From: Phorcus lineatus
Taxonomy: Eukaryota > Mollusca > Gastropoda > Trochida > Trochidae
Assembly (NCBI GenBank): GCA_921293015.1
Contig: OV121087.1
Coordinates: forward strand, 12,784,501 to 12,848,500
Reading direction: 5' to 3'
DNA: 64,000 nt
Part shown: one piece after another, positions 11,576-23,109 of the stretch
Layout of the letters: every line of letters starts with the position of its first letter
Position numbering within the stretch: position 1 is the stretch's first letter
Made by a program: the position numbers and the translations under genes
The notes under the pieces: model-generated
Told to the model about the DNA's origin: nothing
Database searches by the model: none
Seen by the model: the letters and a program-made list of their open reading frames with translations, nothing else

Positions 11576-13509
11576 AATTGTCATGGTCAATGGTGTGTAT
11601 TCGGTTGGTCCGTACAGTGGTCACTTCTTTAACTCTTTCTCTAGAACAACTGGCTTTAGAATACCGAAATCGTATTCACTATTCTTTGGCGAATGTGAAT
11701 GCAACTTGTAGTTTTTGTGAATCCGCAGCCGTCAAGGAGCTGAACCCTTAATAGCGGCTTATCCCAATAAAGCTAGAATCGTATAAATATATTACTTTAC
11801 ATCTAGGGAAAATAGCCTGAGGATTTCTTTGATGATCTGATAAATGCTTACAGATATTTTATGATTTGATATTATGAAACTTTTTCTAATAAATAATCTA
11901 TGTAAGTCTTGTGAACAACTCAGTCTTTGTAAGTATATTTATATAAAGGAAAGTGACCTTTATCGTCGAATACTTATGATTTGACATTATCGGTCCTCAA
12001 AAGTACACGCCCCGATCTTCTACAGACCAGATTCTGTCCCATGTGAGTGCACGTCTCCGGTAAATGAGCACTAATTGACAGCTCGAGATGACCTGAACGC
12101 CTCGGGGCCGGCAGGTCAAAATCGGATTGGACAGTGTCCTCTTGTGGAAATGGTCAAACAAAACTCTTGAGTTTCAAAATTCACGGACGAGTTAGTGTAT
12201 TAAAAGGACGCATGATTTGAATGCATAGCCAATGCAGGGTTGATTGACTGTTTGCTGACCATATGCACTTACCGACAGACGACCACCATCAGGGTTGAAA
12301 TAACACACAGTGATGTCTTGTCCACTTGAGTTAAAACCCTTAGGGACACCAGCTGTTTACTATATGTTCAGTATGATGAATTTAATGAAGTCACTTTAAG
12401 AGTGAATATGAGCGAACAATGCTCCATGCAAATAAAATAACCAAAACGAAATTTTGGGTGAATTATAAAAAAACAGAATTAAGCATCAAATCGGTGTAAA
12501 GTCAATTGCACTCAAAAAATTGATACCCGTTTCACTTCTACATATATTTTCTTGTATATACAGCATACCTAACTTGATTGAGAACTACCAAAGAAACGCT
12601 TGTGTTTGCTGGAATATCAAGGATTTAATACACCCACTTATTCTTAGTATATATTGCTATTTGTTCAAAATTTGTCTTTTAATTAAATTAGGTTTACTTT
12701 AACTTTATTTCATTTGCTTGAATTATTGTTACTACCATAGTTGAACCTCTTAGAAAGGGTATTTTTTTCAGTAATATGTTCATTACCCTATATTTTATGA
12801 TCAATTTTAAAAATAATGATAAGTAAACAAAATATGTTCAAATAGATGTATAAAGGCTTGCAATTTTAATTAGTAGCTCACGATATCAAATATTCATGTC
12901 CTCCCACGTAAAGGCTACAAAAGCAGATAATTAAGTCTGGTGTTATCTGGAAATGGTAGACCTAAACATTGTGTATTTATATAAATGAACCTGTATATTT
13001 AGACAGAGATTATTAGTTTCGCTCCACAAAAGTATTTATGCAGATGGCATATCAATTTGTAACAATTAAAAGTATATGTAAGCTTAACAGGCATATAAAC
13101 AAAATGGTAAATAGATAATATAATTATTGAGTGTCTCAAAATTTGGAAAAGAAACAAACAGGTAAGTTATAGCCCTCCAGCAATGAATTCGTATATTTCC
13201 AGCAAGGCAAACGCATCAAAGTAAATTTCTTTCAGAAAAGAAAAACGTTAATTTTTACCGTGTGTTTGTAACTGTCTATATGATAATCATTATTAATCCC
13301 AAAGCGTTTTTCTCTGAAACCAAAATGCGTTTCTGTCATTCCATATGATAGTCCATTTCTTATCTATTTCTTTTTTGTCCTTAGGAATACTTACGTTGAA
13401 AATCAAGTATTTTACTGGATTTTCACAGAAATGTCACGATTTGTAATTGAATACATTTCTCAAAAGGATGTTTTACCCTTAGGAAGTCTGGACATGTATA
13501 TTCTTATTT
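11576..13509. other. Non-coding with a less AT-rich patch at 11990-12360
   Basis: No gene recognised. The patch from about 11990 to 12360 (for example CCTCGGGGCCGGCAGG at 12100-12115) is clearly richer in G and C than both flanks and contains no long open frame. It is a weak candidate for a regulatory region or decayed repeat. The 60-codon frame at 12520-12702 is low-complexity and unsupported. Confidence 0.45.
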
Positions 13510-13945
13510 AAATCAAATTACGGCATATGTCGGTCTGATTTAAATCGACCGTGTTCCGAAGAATAAAAGTTTTTGAAACTCTATTCTAGCAGGATTCGAA
13601 CTCATTTCCTCTTAACAACAGTTTGAAAGCAGCCTCTCTATTCCCGTGTTCCGACGTAATCCAAGTAACTAGTCACAAATGCTTTTGCCTTCGGTATCAG
13701 TATCAAGGGGAAGGTAACTCCCGTTATCCGTTCGTTAAACTTGATCGCCGTTATCCTTCTTTTAAAGGCGATGATATGATTGGTCCCCTAATGAAAAGGG
13801 TTTGTAATGAGCTAATGAGGCTGCTTTCAGAATGTTGTAAAGAGTAAAGCCACTTATAGAATGCGTTTGTATCCCGCTAGAATATTTTTTGGAACACGAT
13901 CGATTTTAGTCAGGCTTGGCATATCCGAACGCCAATTTTGATACG
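13510..13945. mobile_element. Long-TIR non-autonomous element
   Basis: The left arm (about 13510-13635) and the reverse complement of the right arm (about 13820-13945) align with indels over about 120 bp. Matches include ATCAAA.TT, CTGA.T.AAATCGA.CGTGTTCC, ATTCTAGC.GGAT.C, ACAACA.T.TGAAAGCAGCCTC. Similarity is about 75%. The interior reads through as part of a 74-codon frame (13623-13847) that I consider accidental. The left arm carries GGATTCGAACTC, a reverse B-box-like word. Exact ends and target duplication could not be fixed. Confidence 0.65.
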
Positions 13946-14639
13946 ATAATGAGTCGATTTATAATATTTATAGCTACAAAGGAATTTTTACATATTTTGA
14001 ATATAAATAGTAAAATAATAAAATAATAGTAAGTGACAAACTTATTTATCAGATGAAATCAAATATATTCTGATTATGATATGTTATGTTATGACATTTT
14101 ACGAATGTCAACTGTACACATAAGAATTTAATCGTTGTATTTGAGAATATTGATTTTGCATTGAAGACATCACAAAACTAAAAATATGGTCAAAACACGT
14201 GCACGATCGTCTTTAAATTAAAGGAAAGATAACTCTTATTTGTGAAAGACAGTTTGTAAGGAATATGGTTATCCAATTGCGAAATTATCATTACTGTGTA
14301 TGAAGCGTTATTTTAAAAAAAACATTATGTATTTTGAACCAATGGTATATAAGATATGACTCCCTATATCAATTACAACAAATCCTTATGAAGAAGTCCT
14401 TAGAAGGATACTCCGAATATACATCCCATATATATACATAAACAATAACAAACAAGAATGGTGACTTTTATTTGTGCCACATTCATCACAAATATTCAGA
14501 TTCGATGAACAACAGAAATGCTCTTATTCAAACTGTCCATCCCCTTGCATATGTCACGTTAAAGACACGTTTAAAATTGACCGCTAATAAATTATACAAA
14601 CAAAGTAGGACGCATGGCTAACGATGTCTTCGCATGACG

Positions 14640-15080
14640 GAGAATTCCAAAAGGAGCATTATACATTTCACAAAGATCCTGTCACCCTAATTAGGCACCA
14701 GCTCGGGGAAAGAGGCGGGACGTGACACTCAAAGCAATCAATTAGACCCGATCTTTTCAAATGTCGCACGGACATTGTCCAGTCTCTCTGCATTTAAAGT
14801 GACCACTACGACGTCATAATGTCCTTTTGACCTGAGTCTCAGTGGGGAAATTAAAGGTTTCAGCTGATTAAAATTGTAAGTGAGAAAAGCTCGGTTGGGC
14901 TGATGTCGTCAATCCAACGGTCAGCTGAGACAGATGATATTTACTTGACCATTACATCGGAAATATCAGCAATCCATTAATTCCGAGATGACCCTATCAA
15001 ACGCCACTCAGTTCCTACTCAGCTGAAAACACTTGACATAATGTATTCTTGGTTCATGACAGATGGACTTGGGTACCCAC
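14640..15080. promoter_or_regulatory. Candidate regulatory patch (weak)
   Basis: This stretch is less AT-rich than its flanks and has no open frame. It contains ACGACGTCATAATG (a CRE-like ACGTCA core, 14808-14821), CAGCTG at 14861-14866 and 14930-14935, and several TAATTA/ATTA words. Motif density alone is weak evidence. I include it because base composition and lack of repeats set it apart. Confidence 0.2.
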
Positions 15081-16220
15081 TCTATAGCTATATCTGACTG
15101 CGGGCACGAATTTATAAAATAAAATGTAGTATAAGCACCCATTGGCAAATGTTGTTTGTGGAACATATTTTATGAACTTTTTAGTGGAGCATAGCTTCTG
15201 AACTTTTTAGTCGAGTATTTTCATTGATATAAACGTTTTAGTCAAATATCTATACTTATATTATCGTATGTATAGTGTCTCATAAGTTATTTCGTGACAG
15301 TCATGATTTCGTCGTTGAAAATATTATCAGTATTGAGTGCCTACTTCACCGATTGCCTTGTACACCGTGAAAATTTCTCATAAATGATTTTCTTTCATAG
15401 TTGTTTTAGAAAAGGAACCGACAATGTCGGCATTACATCGTTTGGCTTTTGGATTATTTTTTGGGGAATGTTTGATTAAACGAAAATCGATTTTACTGTT
15501 TATGCATACCTGTTACATGCATGATCATTTAAAAAAAGAGTTAATTGTTGTAACCTGTTACCAATGGTTGTATTTTACTTGCTTTGGATTTGACGAAATA
15601 ACAAAACAACAGGGAACGTGTGTCAGCAAAAACAACAAAGGATAAACATATTTTCTACGGCATGACAAAGCATTTTTATCAGTCTAGGAAATAATTATTC
15701 ATAAATTCTGGAAACTATACATATTCATGTATACGGTACATCAACAATATTTTATAATTTTAGTGTTATGCTAAAGCAAACAAAATGGCGGAACCCGCGA
15801 TGCTGTTAAAAAGTCCCTTTAAAACAGTATTTCAGTGTCAACAAAGATACAATTGTTGTTCTTTATGTGTGCAATCAGAGTATGAACCTGTTTTTTTTAT
15901 AAAACACCTCACTAAATTGTACTCTATTTTTTTTATCTCCTTTCGCATTTATTTTCTTCAAGAAACTTAGTTTCTCTTTACTTAAAAAATCTAAAATATT
16001 CATAAATTATTTGCAATATTTTTTTTATTTCTGTTCGAATCTATTTTAAGCAAGACACTTTGTTTCTCATTAACAACAAAATCTAAAATCTTCATAAACT
16101 ATTCGCACTCTGCAAAGATGTGTTGACAAGCGGTTGCCACGATTATAAATTTGTTTTAGATGCGTAAAGTAGCATTATTAGATTAAAACAAATAACAGTC
16201 TTAACAAAACATCCCACTTA

Positions 16221-16350
16221 TTAAGTATCGGGTCCCAGTTGAATGATCACGTGATTTCCACAATTTGGTCAGATGGTCGTTTCAGCACACAGCAGATGTG
16301 CGGATTAGGTCAATGGTTGGGTCACATGGTCGGGTCACGTGACGGCGGCT
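16221..16350. promoter_or_regulatory. Cluster of E-box and GGTCA motifs
   Basis: Within 130 bp there are two CACGTG E-boxes, each inside a 10-bp palindrome (ATCACGTGAT at 16246-16255; GTCACGTGAC at 16334-16343), further CANNTG sites (CAGATG twice, CACATG), and at least four GGTCA half-sites, three of them closely spaced in the same direction at 16309-16337. Such a mix would suit bHLH and nuclear-receptor binding. No gene is visible nearby, so any target would lie outside the window. Confidence 0.3.
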
Positions 16351-16732
16351 TAGGTTGCGTTTCATGGAGCTAATTTATTTACTCTCGCGATCGATTAGAG
16401 CAAATGTCATATCACGAGTCATGCAAACAGAATTTGACTGATGGAAACTTGATATCCCACCAGATCGTTCTCCATGCTTGCTAATTTCAATTAGATGTTG
16501 ACATTTCAATTTAATAGATCAGGCACCTTCCAATTTGTTAGTCGTTAGGATTATGAAAATCATTCCAATCTAAGAGTTGTATGACTTTCGAAATTTTATT
16601 CTGAAAGATATTTTAAATATATTGGATTTCAATTATATCTTTATTAATAAAACATGCCATGTAGACAATGAACTAATGTGACATCTCCAATAGTATGAAA
16701 TCATATACTTTTTCGGTTTGGGTCCTTTGTGG

Positions 16733-16797
16733 GGTTTCGAACCAAATCAGTCAGACTCAGCACCGTCATCAGCTAATAAACCATCTCGCCTCGATTA
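16733..16797 (-). pseudogene. tRNA-like relic (minus strand)
   Basis: The reverse strand contains GGTTCGAAACC, a near-perfect B box (16734-16744), and about 45 bases upstream on that strand a decayed A-box-like GATGGTTTATTAGCTG. No full cloverleaf forms, so it is a tRNA-derived SINE head or tRNA pseudogene rather than a working gene. Confidence 0.4.
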
Positions 16798-17190
16798 GAA
16801 AAACATAGCAATTTGTGTTGTCTTGTATGGAGATACAAAAATTAGCAGAGCTCTCATACCCTCACCGAAATTTGTCAATCACGGTATCATAGGTATTAAA
16901 GATTTGAAATCATTTGAGAGATAGAACCATAAACTCAATAACTCAAATCTTCTTGACTATTGGAAATCAAATTTGTATTGGTATGAAAACCTTGGAGTGA
17001 AAAAAAAATATGAGGTACATGTATAGTCTCAAAGATCTTATGATTACTATTTGGGATCATGAAAAGTATATTTAAAGTAATGTTGGAGATTTGTACTGCA
17101 CTAAAATAATTCTACATCATTTACACTGAAGGTCGTATAGTACTTATCAGTTTCTCTGAAAAATCACATTTCGACCATTTACATGTAATA

Positions 17191-18370
17191 AATAAACTCT
17201 TAAAAAAAAAGAAAATTGACATTCATGCGAAATTGATTTTTTCGAAACGATACATACCTGTAATTTAAAGAAAGGCTTGCTCAAAAGTGTAAATTTACCA
17301 AAAACAATGGCCCAAAAGGTTTACGTTTTGTTCAGGGACGAAAACGAGCGATTCGTCCTAATGCATTTTCTGCCAAAGCACGTGCAGCATGGGATCATGA
17401 ACGCACCAGGACAGCAACGTCAACAACAACGCAGATACCAGGCCTGAGTCGAATTTCCGACCAAACGGTACGCAACAGGCTGAAAGAGGCTGGACTTTTC
17501 AACGACGACCGGTTCGACGTCCCGTTTTAACGCAACGTCATCTGGCGGAACGTCTCCATTGGTGTCAACAGAGGATGAGATGGGCACGTGCAAGGTGGAG
17601 AACCGTTCTCTTCCCGTTTTCTGCCTCGACGAAGTGATGGACGAGCACGTGTATACCGACGTCATGGAGAACGTTATGCTGCCAACTGTGTTCAGGAGGT
17701 TGTCCCATTTGGAGATGGGAGTGTCATGGTGTGGGCCGGGGTTCGTCACGGTGTTAGGACATCCCTTGTGCATGTTGTGGGTAACCTCAAAGGAGTACGG
17801 TATAGGGACTTGATCCTACAGCCTTACGTTATTCCTCACGTCAACGTCCATGGTGGTCTCTTTCAGCATGACAATGCTCGACCACATGTTGCACGTGTTT
17901 GTCAAGACTTTTTACAGCGTAACAATGTCCAGACATTGCCATGGCCAGCCAGGTCACCAGATTTGTCACCAATATGAGCATCTCTGGGACGAACTGGACC
18001 GACGTACGCGTGCGCAGTAGGAATCCACCACCCCAAACACTTCCAGGACTTCTTCCAGCCCTTCAGCACGAATGGCAGAACATTCCACAGGTTGTGATTG
18101 ACAACTTGATTGCATCCATGGGTCGTTGGTGCCAAGCAATAATCAATGCCAATTGTGGCCATACCCGATACTGACATTTGTGCACCCCTGTGATGTTGAA
18201 ACACTTGTGCACCTGTGCATTTCAAGATCATGCTTATGAATAAAATTTACTGAACAGAGATCTTCAAACAGTGTTATAGTTTTCATTTCAATGTTTAACT
18301 TGCATCTGTGGTCTTTATATTGAACTTTGAAAGTCAGTGTCAAGTTTCTTTTTTTTGAAGAGTTTATTTT
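17191..18370 (+). mobile_element. Tc1/mariner-type DNA transposon, decayed
   Basis: Inverted repeats of about 35 bp flank the transposase relic. The left end (17191-17225) and the reverse complement of the right end (18336-18370) share AATAAACTCTT, an A run, GAAA.TTGACA and a following T/C difference. Total length of about 1.2 kb is normal for a Tc1-like element. A TA target site cannot be pinned because both flanks are AT-rich. The right half is much less AT-rich than the surroundings, consistent with recent arrival. Confidence 0.85.
17307..18174 (+). pseudogene. Tc1-like transposase, frameshifted pseudogene
   Basis: This encoded a DDE-type cut-and-paste transposase. The N-terminal part (from 17335) gives a helix-turn-helix-like region ending SDQTVRNRLKEAGL. 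A different frame (17588-17977) carries VMVWAGV and HDNARPHVAR, whose Asp is the second catalytic residue, then WPARSPDLSPI. One extra base near 17976 makes a stop directly before EHLWDEL, which supplies the third catalytic residue in another frame. A further shift leads into the C-terminal frame 17941-18174. Near 17608 the segment that should hold the first catalytic Asp (family motif SDESRF) is missing about 10-12 bases. At least four disruptions mean it cannot be active. Overlapping minus-strand frames (17420-17773, 17902-18231) are shadows. Confidence 0.9.
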
Positions 18371-21109
18371 CAATGGTTAACAAAACACTCAGCCAATAAT
18401 CTACGCTGTGCGATGTTTCGTAAACGAGCATAAAGTATGCAAATTAGTTTGAAGTGATAAATATTCTTTAAATGTTAAGCATATCACAAGACATACCATC
18501 ATCAAACCAATACATATTGGGAATATCAAAAGTCACTCAGATATAATAATGGACAAAAAATCAAAGAAATTAATTATAACGTTTACACATTATAATATGA
18601 CGATAAACAAACTGTAGTTAAGGGACTCGGTCAGACAAGGACAAGAGTGTGTGCTATTGCGGATAGTGCTATCCAAAATATAAGGTTGTTAACAAACATT
18701 TGTGAAAAAAATCATTGTCACAGATATAACACAATCATTTAAAGAGTACTACCCAGGACCCAGAAAAACATATCTCATTACATTTAATTGGTTGCGTTGA
18801 ATTTTGATACAATAAGTTTCCGATTAATTTAGTCGCTACAGGAGTGTCGTTTAGGAACATAATAGTTTTGGTTGCCAATCAGTTCAAATTCAAAATGAAT
18901 CAAATTGATTGGATTGTATTTCCTTTCTAGGACTAATGAGAATCAGTTTACCTTCCTGGAACCATATAAAAATGAGTTCGAAAAACCGATAAATAAACAA
19001 CAGATATCACCTATCATTGGTAAGGACAACTACATTTTCATCATCAAATATATCTTGCTTCTTGTTTGGATCAACTGTGTAAACAATGCAAAATATCAAT
19101 TTAAACTGTTCAATGTTTGCAAAAAAGATTAACAGAAATATACATTCCAAAACTCGTGCGGATTTCTGTGTAACCCTCGCTCTCGCTCGGGTAATACAAA
19201 AATTCACACTCGTTTCGTAAAAGTCATATGACACACTTCCTCGGGTAAAAATCTCTATATAACACATGATGTATCTCTCTGTGATTGAATTAACTATCTG
19301 TATAAAGGAGGAAATAAAGTTGATGCTGTTGCTACTGCTGCTGCTGCTGATGATGATGATGATGAGACTTTATAAATTGATGGTCATTATACTAATAGTG
19401 AATATTTACTGATTAGCAGTAATGACATCATGACAGATATCCAACAGCTTGTTCATATTTTTATGAACGGTAATTTAATGTTTCAAGGGTCGAGTCTTCC
19501 TCGGTCACCACAATTAAATTCCTTGGTATACATTATTGTGTTATACCTTACCAAAATGAGCTCTTAAGGTGAATATTTATATATAAAAAAATCAAGCGCT
19601 ATCCTCTTATTACTAGGACCCAAAGGCTAGATAGGTTATGACAGAATATTAGATAGCAACTGTTAAGAAGTTGATATAGGATAGAAATTAGATTACCAAA
19701 GTTACCATCAGCAACTATATCTACCGACACGAACAGCCCTCAAGGTCTCTCAGGCTTAACTCTGTTATCAGGCTTTTGATTGAATCAAAGCAATCAGTAA
19801 TGACATTCGTCTAAATAAGATTGGTTAAACTGTGTAAACGTTTCGTCAAGGCAGTTCCAATAGTTAAAAGCCAGAGAAGAATTACTTAAGCCTGACAAGT
19901 TATTTTGAAAAAGATTTCGTAAAGGTAAATATATATATTTATAGGTAGTTTCTCACATACTAAAATTGTTTCTGATCTTTAAAAGCGGCAGTAGGCAGAT
20001 TTTTAGATGAATAAAATGACCTCGCGAAAACAAATATAAAAGTGACAAATTGCCCAACAATGTGTTTTAGCAAACATAGCAGTTGTCAAAAAACGTACAT
20101 AGTTCAGTTCAGCTATTCGAATCAAAAGATGAAAGATTGTTCAGAACAGAATGGCCTTCAGTACACGGATAACCGGGTTGTGGTGTCACGTGGTCCTGTG
20201 CTTTCCTCAGATGATCGCTATCATCAGGCGTGGCTCGCGGTCTGGAAGGGTTTCTCGCACTATTACACAGCCAAATACGGTCTACTAATGATTTTAAGTC
20301 TCTATACATCTTTGGTAAGCAGTAGAAGTGAGCAAGTGATAATTACCTTGCCGGTGTTCGAACTAAATTCCCCTTATCGCGAAGGAAAATAACTGTCAGA
20401 TGTAATTTTCAGCAACTATTTCTGTACTGTAGCTTGAAACCTACATGACAGATGAAACAATACATACAATTACTGTATAAACCAAGTCAGGACATTATTT
20501 CACGAAGTACAAACGGAAATCGCTCCAGAATTACAAAAACAATATTTACATCAGTGAAACATCTTCTTCAGTTCAAGGCTGAGGAATTATGTAAGCAGCC
20601 TTATACGAGCTTAAATAATCTGGGTGACTGTTACTGGTTTATTTGTGATGAAAACTGAACACAGAAGAGCAAAAACATACATGTAGTAAAAGATAAACAT
20701 TTGACTAAATAATTTTTTAGACTATGGGTCAGCCTTTTATTAAATATATTTACTTGTGTAACATAATGTTCTTTATTCACATACTCACATTCACTTGACG
20801 TGCGGAAGTCAATTCCTACTTATATATGTATATGTGCTTGTAAATGTTCTCCTTGCTAAAAACTTCAACAGGTAAAATTATGTAATTGAACAAAACATAC
20901 ACGTTTAGTTGTCTCTGAAGATTAAAAGCTCTGCTAAAACAGTCTAGACAGTAAATGTCACTATAAGTAATCATGCATTTTATCTATTGAGATGTCAATA
21001 TCCAGGTTGTCAGACTTGAATAATATCTACTCTGGTTTTCTTCATTATCATGGAAACAACTGGAATTGAATGGTTTTTGTCATATTTATCAACTGTCCAG
21101 TATAAAGCA
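18371..21109. other. Non-coding, no supported gene
   Basis: The 116-codon plus frame at 20042-20392 overlaps a 66-codon minus frame in a less AT-rich patch (20140-20290). Neither has a recognisable domain, so I treat both as unsupported. A patch at 19145-19270 containing CCTCGCTCTCGCTCGGGTAA and TCCTCGGGTAAAAA looks like part of a dispersed repeat I cannot name. Confidence 0.45.
19321..19367 (+). repeat. Trinucleotide microsatellite (CTG then ATG)
   Basis: A compound microsatellite: GCTGTTGCTACTGCTGCTGC followed directly by five or six GAT/ATG units. It is not in a long open frame. Confidence 0.9.
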
Positions 21110-21436
21110 CAGTGGTGTAGTGGTTAGCGTGCTGGCCCTTCACGCCGACGACTCGGGTTCGAATCCCGGTGGAGACACCAAAAATTTGTGACCTGGGTCC
21201 AAAACTGTGTTGTGTCCTTGGGCAAGGCACTTCATCCACATTGCACTCAGTCCACCCGGCTGATAAAATGGGTACCTGAATATAGGGTTGTACGGACCTA
21301 TATGGTCGCGCTTTGCGCTTCGTAGCAGCTTTGAAAGTACACTTCCCTCAGGGTAATGATGTAGGTAGCGCTTTGAGCATGTCTTAGGACGTGGAAAAGG
21401 CGCCATATAAATATCCACATTATTATTATTATTATA
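21110..21436 (+). mobile_element. tRNA-derived SINE, complete
   Basis: The head is tRNA-like: an A-box region GGTGTAGTGGTTAGCG (21114-21129) and a perfect B box GGTTCGAATCC (21156-21166), as used by RNA polymerase III. The body holds CCTTGGGCAAGGCACTTCATC (21216 onward) and CAGTCCACCCGGCTG, a conserved central region of the kind shared by several metazoan SINE superfamilies. The tail carries AGCGCTTTGAGCA (21368-21380) and AAAAGGCGCCATATAAAT, then (ATT)n. That tail resembles those of V-type SINEs, which are mobilised by partner LINEs. A target duplication is uncertain (TATAAAGC / TATAAACC). The 138-codon minus frame here is a shadow of the SINE. Confidence 0.9.
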
Positions 21437-21789
21437 AACCGTAGGTATGTACGCAATATGCATATAGATGATAAGGGAGGAAGTTGAATGCAATATGTCT
21501 AAGAAGTTTATAGCAAGAGAATAGTAATCGATACATTTATACACATTTCTAACCAATCAGTTATTGGCAAGTGATAATTTCCCCGCCGTAGCGAAGTATT
21601 AGTATTTAGATATTTCATTCTTTATAATATACATCATTGTGCTTCGGATAAAAAGTCCTGTAATCGATCCTTCAAAAGTAGGTTTAACCGTTATTATTCG
21701 AACGCTAAAGTAAACCATTACAATTAAATAGTGTGACTTTGGTCTAAACCTCGTATACTTATAATAGAACTCAATCAGGTTACTTTACC
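21437..21789. other. Non-coding spacer
   Basis: No gene or repeat recognised between the SINE and the start of the large duplicated array. Confidence 0.5.
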
Positions 21790-22141
21790 TCGACTATAAA
21801 AAGGACACGAGATACAAAAAATATTCTAATAACAATGAGAAAATCATGTGTAAAGGATTGACCTCAAGAGACCTTAAGAGACTTCCATCACCAACAGGGG
21901 GCAATGTTCCCATTACCTTACTTCTCTGTGAAACCCTCGGTGACTTTACATATACAGTACTTACATTTTTACTTGATCGGTGTCTGTGATACATGGCCGA
22001 GCAGCCAAATGCTTGTCATAAGCTTTATTCACAACATGATTATGTCAATCATTTGATAAGCTTTGTTGCTAAATAAAGGACCCTTGATAAATCAATTGCC
22101 GACATTGTAAAAGTATCAGTTAAAATGTGAGTTATGTTTAA

Positions 22142-22468
22142 AGGGACAGAAGCACAATTTTTAGAAGATTTATTTCTTCAACTTTTAATCAATAACCACT
22201 GCTACATGCAAAATATGTTATCTTCAGAGAGTCAGATCATCGTATTACTCAACCCGGTCATCTGTAGTCGTAGGGGAAATAATGAAGTATCATGCAAAAA
22301 CCATTAGCGGCAAATTTTGTGTGAACATCTTTTCATCATTTGAGGCAAGAAAATTGTTTCGTATAGCTTTATCGATAATAGTACGTTTGTTTTAAAACTG
22401 TTTCTTGTGATTAAAAAACGTGTTTTGTTCGATCACTTCATTTGTCCAAAAAAAATGCTACCGCCCCT
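22142..22468. mobile_element. TTAA-flanked non-autonomous element (327 bp)
   Basis: TTAA lies immediately outside both ends (22138-22141 and 22469-22472). The ends are inverted repeats: AGGGACAGAAGCACAATTTT on the left, and AGGGGCGGTAGCATTTTTTT as the reverse complement of the right. The paralogous site in unit 1 (about 30985-31015) is empty and reads TTATGTTTA straight into AAAATTAACGCCATG, as expected before insertion. TTAA targets are typical of the piggyBac and Kolobok superfamilies; these ends lack the piggyBac-like CCYT start. No open frame inside. Confidence 0.85.
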
Positions 22469-23109
22469 TTAACATCAAAATTAACCCCATGTAACTGTGT
22501 AGGAGATGCTACCGTTAGTACCGCGGACTCCCAATCTGTATACATGCATGCAGAGCGACTTCGGATGACATAACACACTGAAACTCATCAGTGCATTATT
22601 TCAATAAATACAGACGTAGGTAAAGAAACCGATAATGAAAAAACTAATTTCTTATATAAGTGACAATTCCTTTTAGTTCCAGACCAGATGAATCAAGAAA
22701 GCGGATTGCACTGAGTATCAATATGTTCCCGACTATTATGGGTCGATCAATGTAGCGATATACACAGATCTCCAGACAGAGGAGATCCGTCTCCCAGACT
22801 GTGCATCACACTTGTATGTCAACACATCTCTCGAACATTTCGATGAATAGGTGTTGTTGGTGTTGACATTCTCCAAACATCTTTTATAAGAATCATTAAC
22901 TTTCTCTTATACCACATCGTTCTTGAACTTGATATTATCATAACAAGATTATAGCAAATATTGTATTTGCTCTTGATTTTTATATCACCCTTTAAAGCTC
23001 AAAAAGTATAATCGAGTACTCTGCAGCGGTTCTAGACGGTAAATGCGGATTAACATAATTAAATAAACATAACGAGTATTGCAGGGCTTATTTCATTTTG
23101 ATTGTTTGG

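Larger units (their letters stand above)
13946..17190. other. Non-coding with two candidate regulatory patches
   Basis: No protein gene recognised. Open frames at 15424-15645 and 15785-15970 are short and AT-driven. Two patches are described separately: 14640-15080 and 16221-16350. A tRNA-like relic is at 16733-16797. The segment 15890-16090 is rich in T runs and repeats a 'TTTCTC.TTA.....AAATCTAAAAT.TTCATAAA' phrase twice (15971-16007 and 16061-16099). Confidence 0.5.

Noticed and set aside
20042-20392. 116-codon plus-strand open frame
   Set aside because: No recognisable domain, and an overlapping open frame on the other strand. The local drop in A+T explains the lack of stops.
21114-21180. 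Functional tRNA gene (Glu-like)
   Set aside because: The B box is perfect, but the 5' and 3' ends do not pair as an acceptor stem and the sequence continues into a SINE body.
21140-21556. 138-codon minus-strand open frame, the longest in the window
   Set aside because: It is the reverse strand of the SINE at 21110-21436 plus its flank; SINEs do not encode protein.
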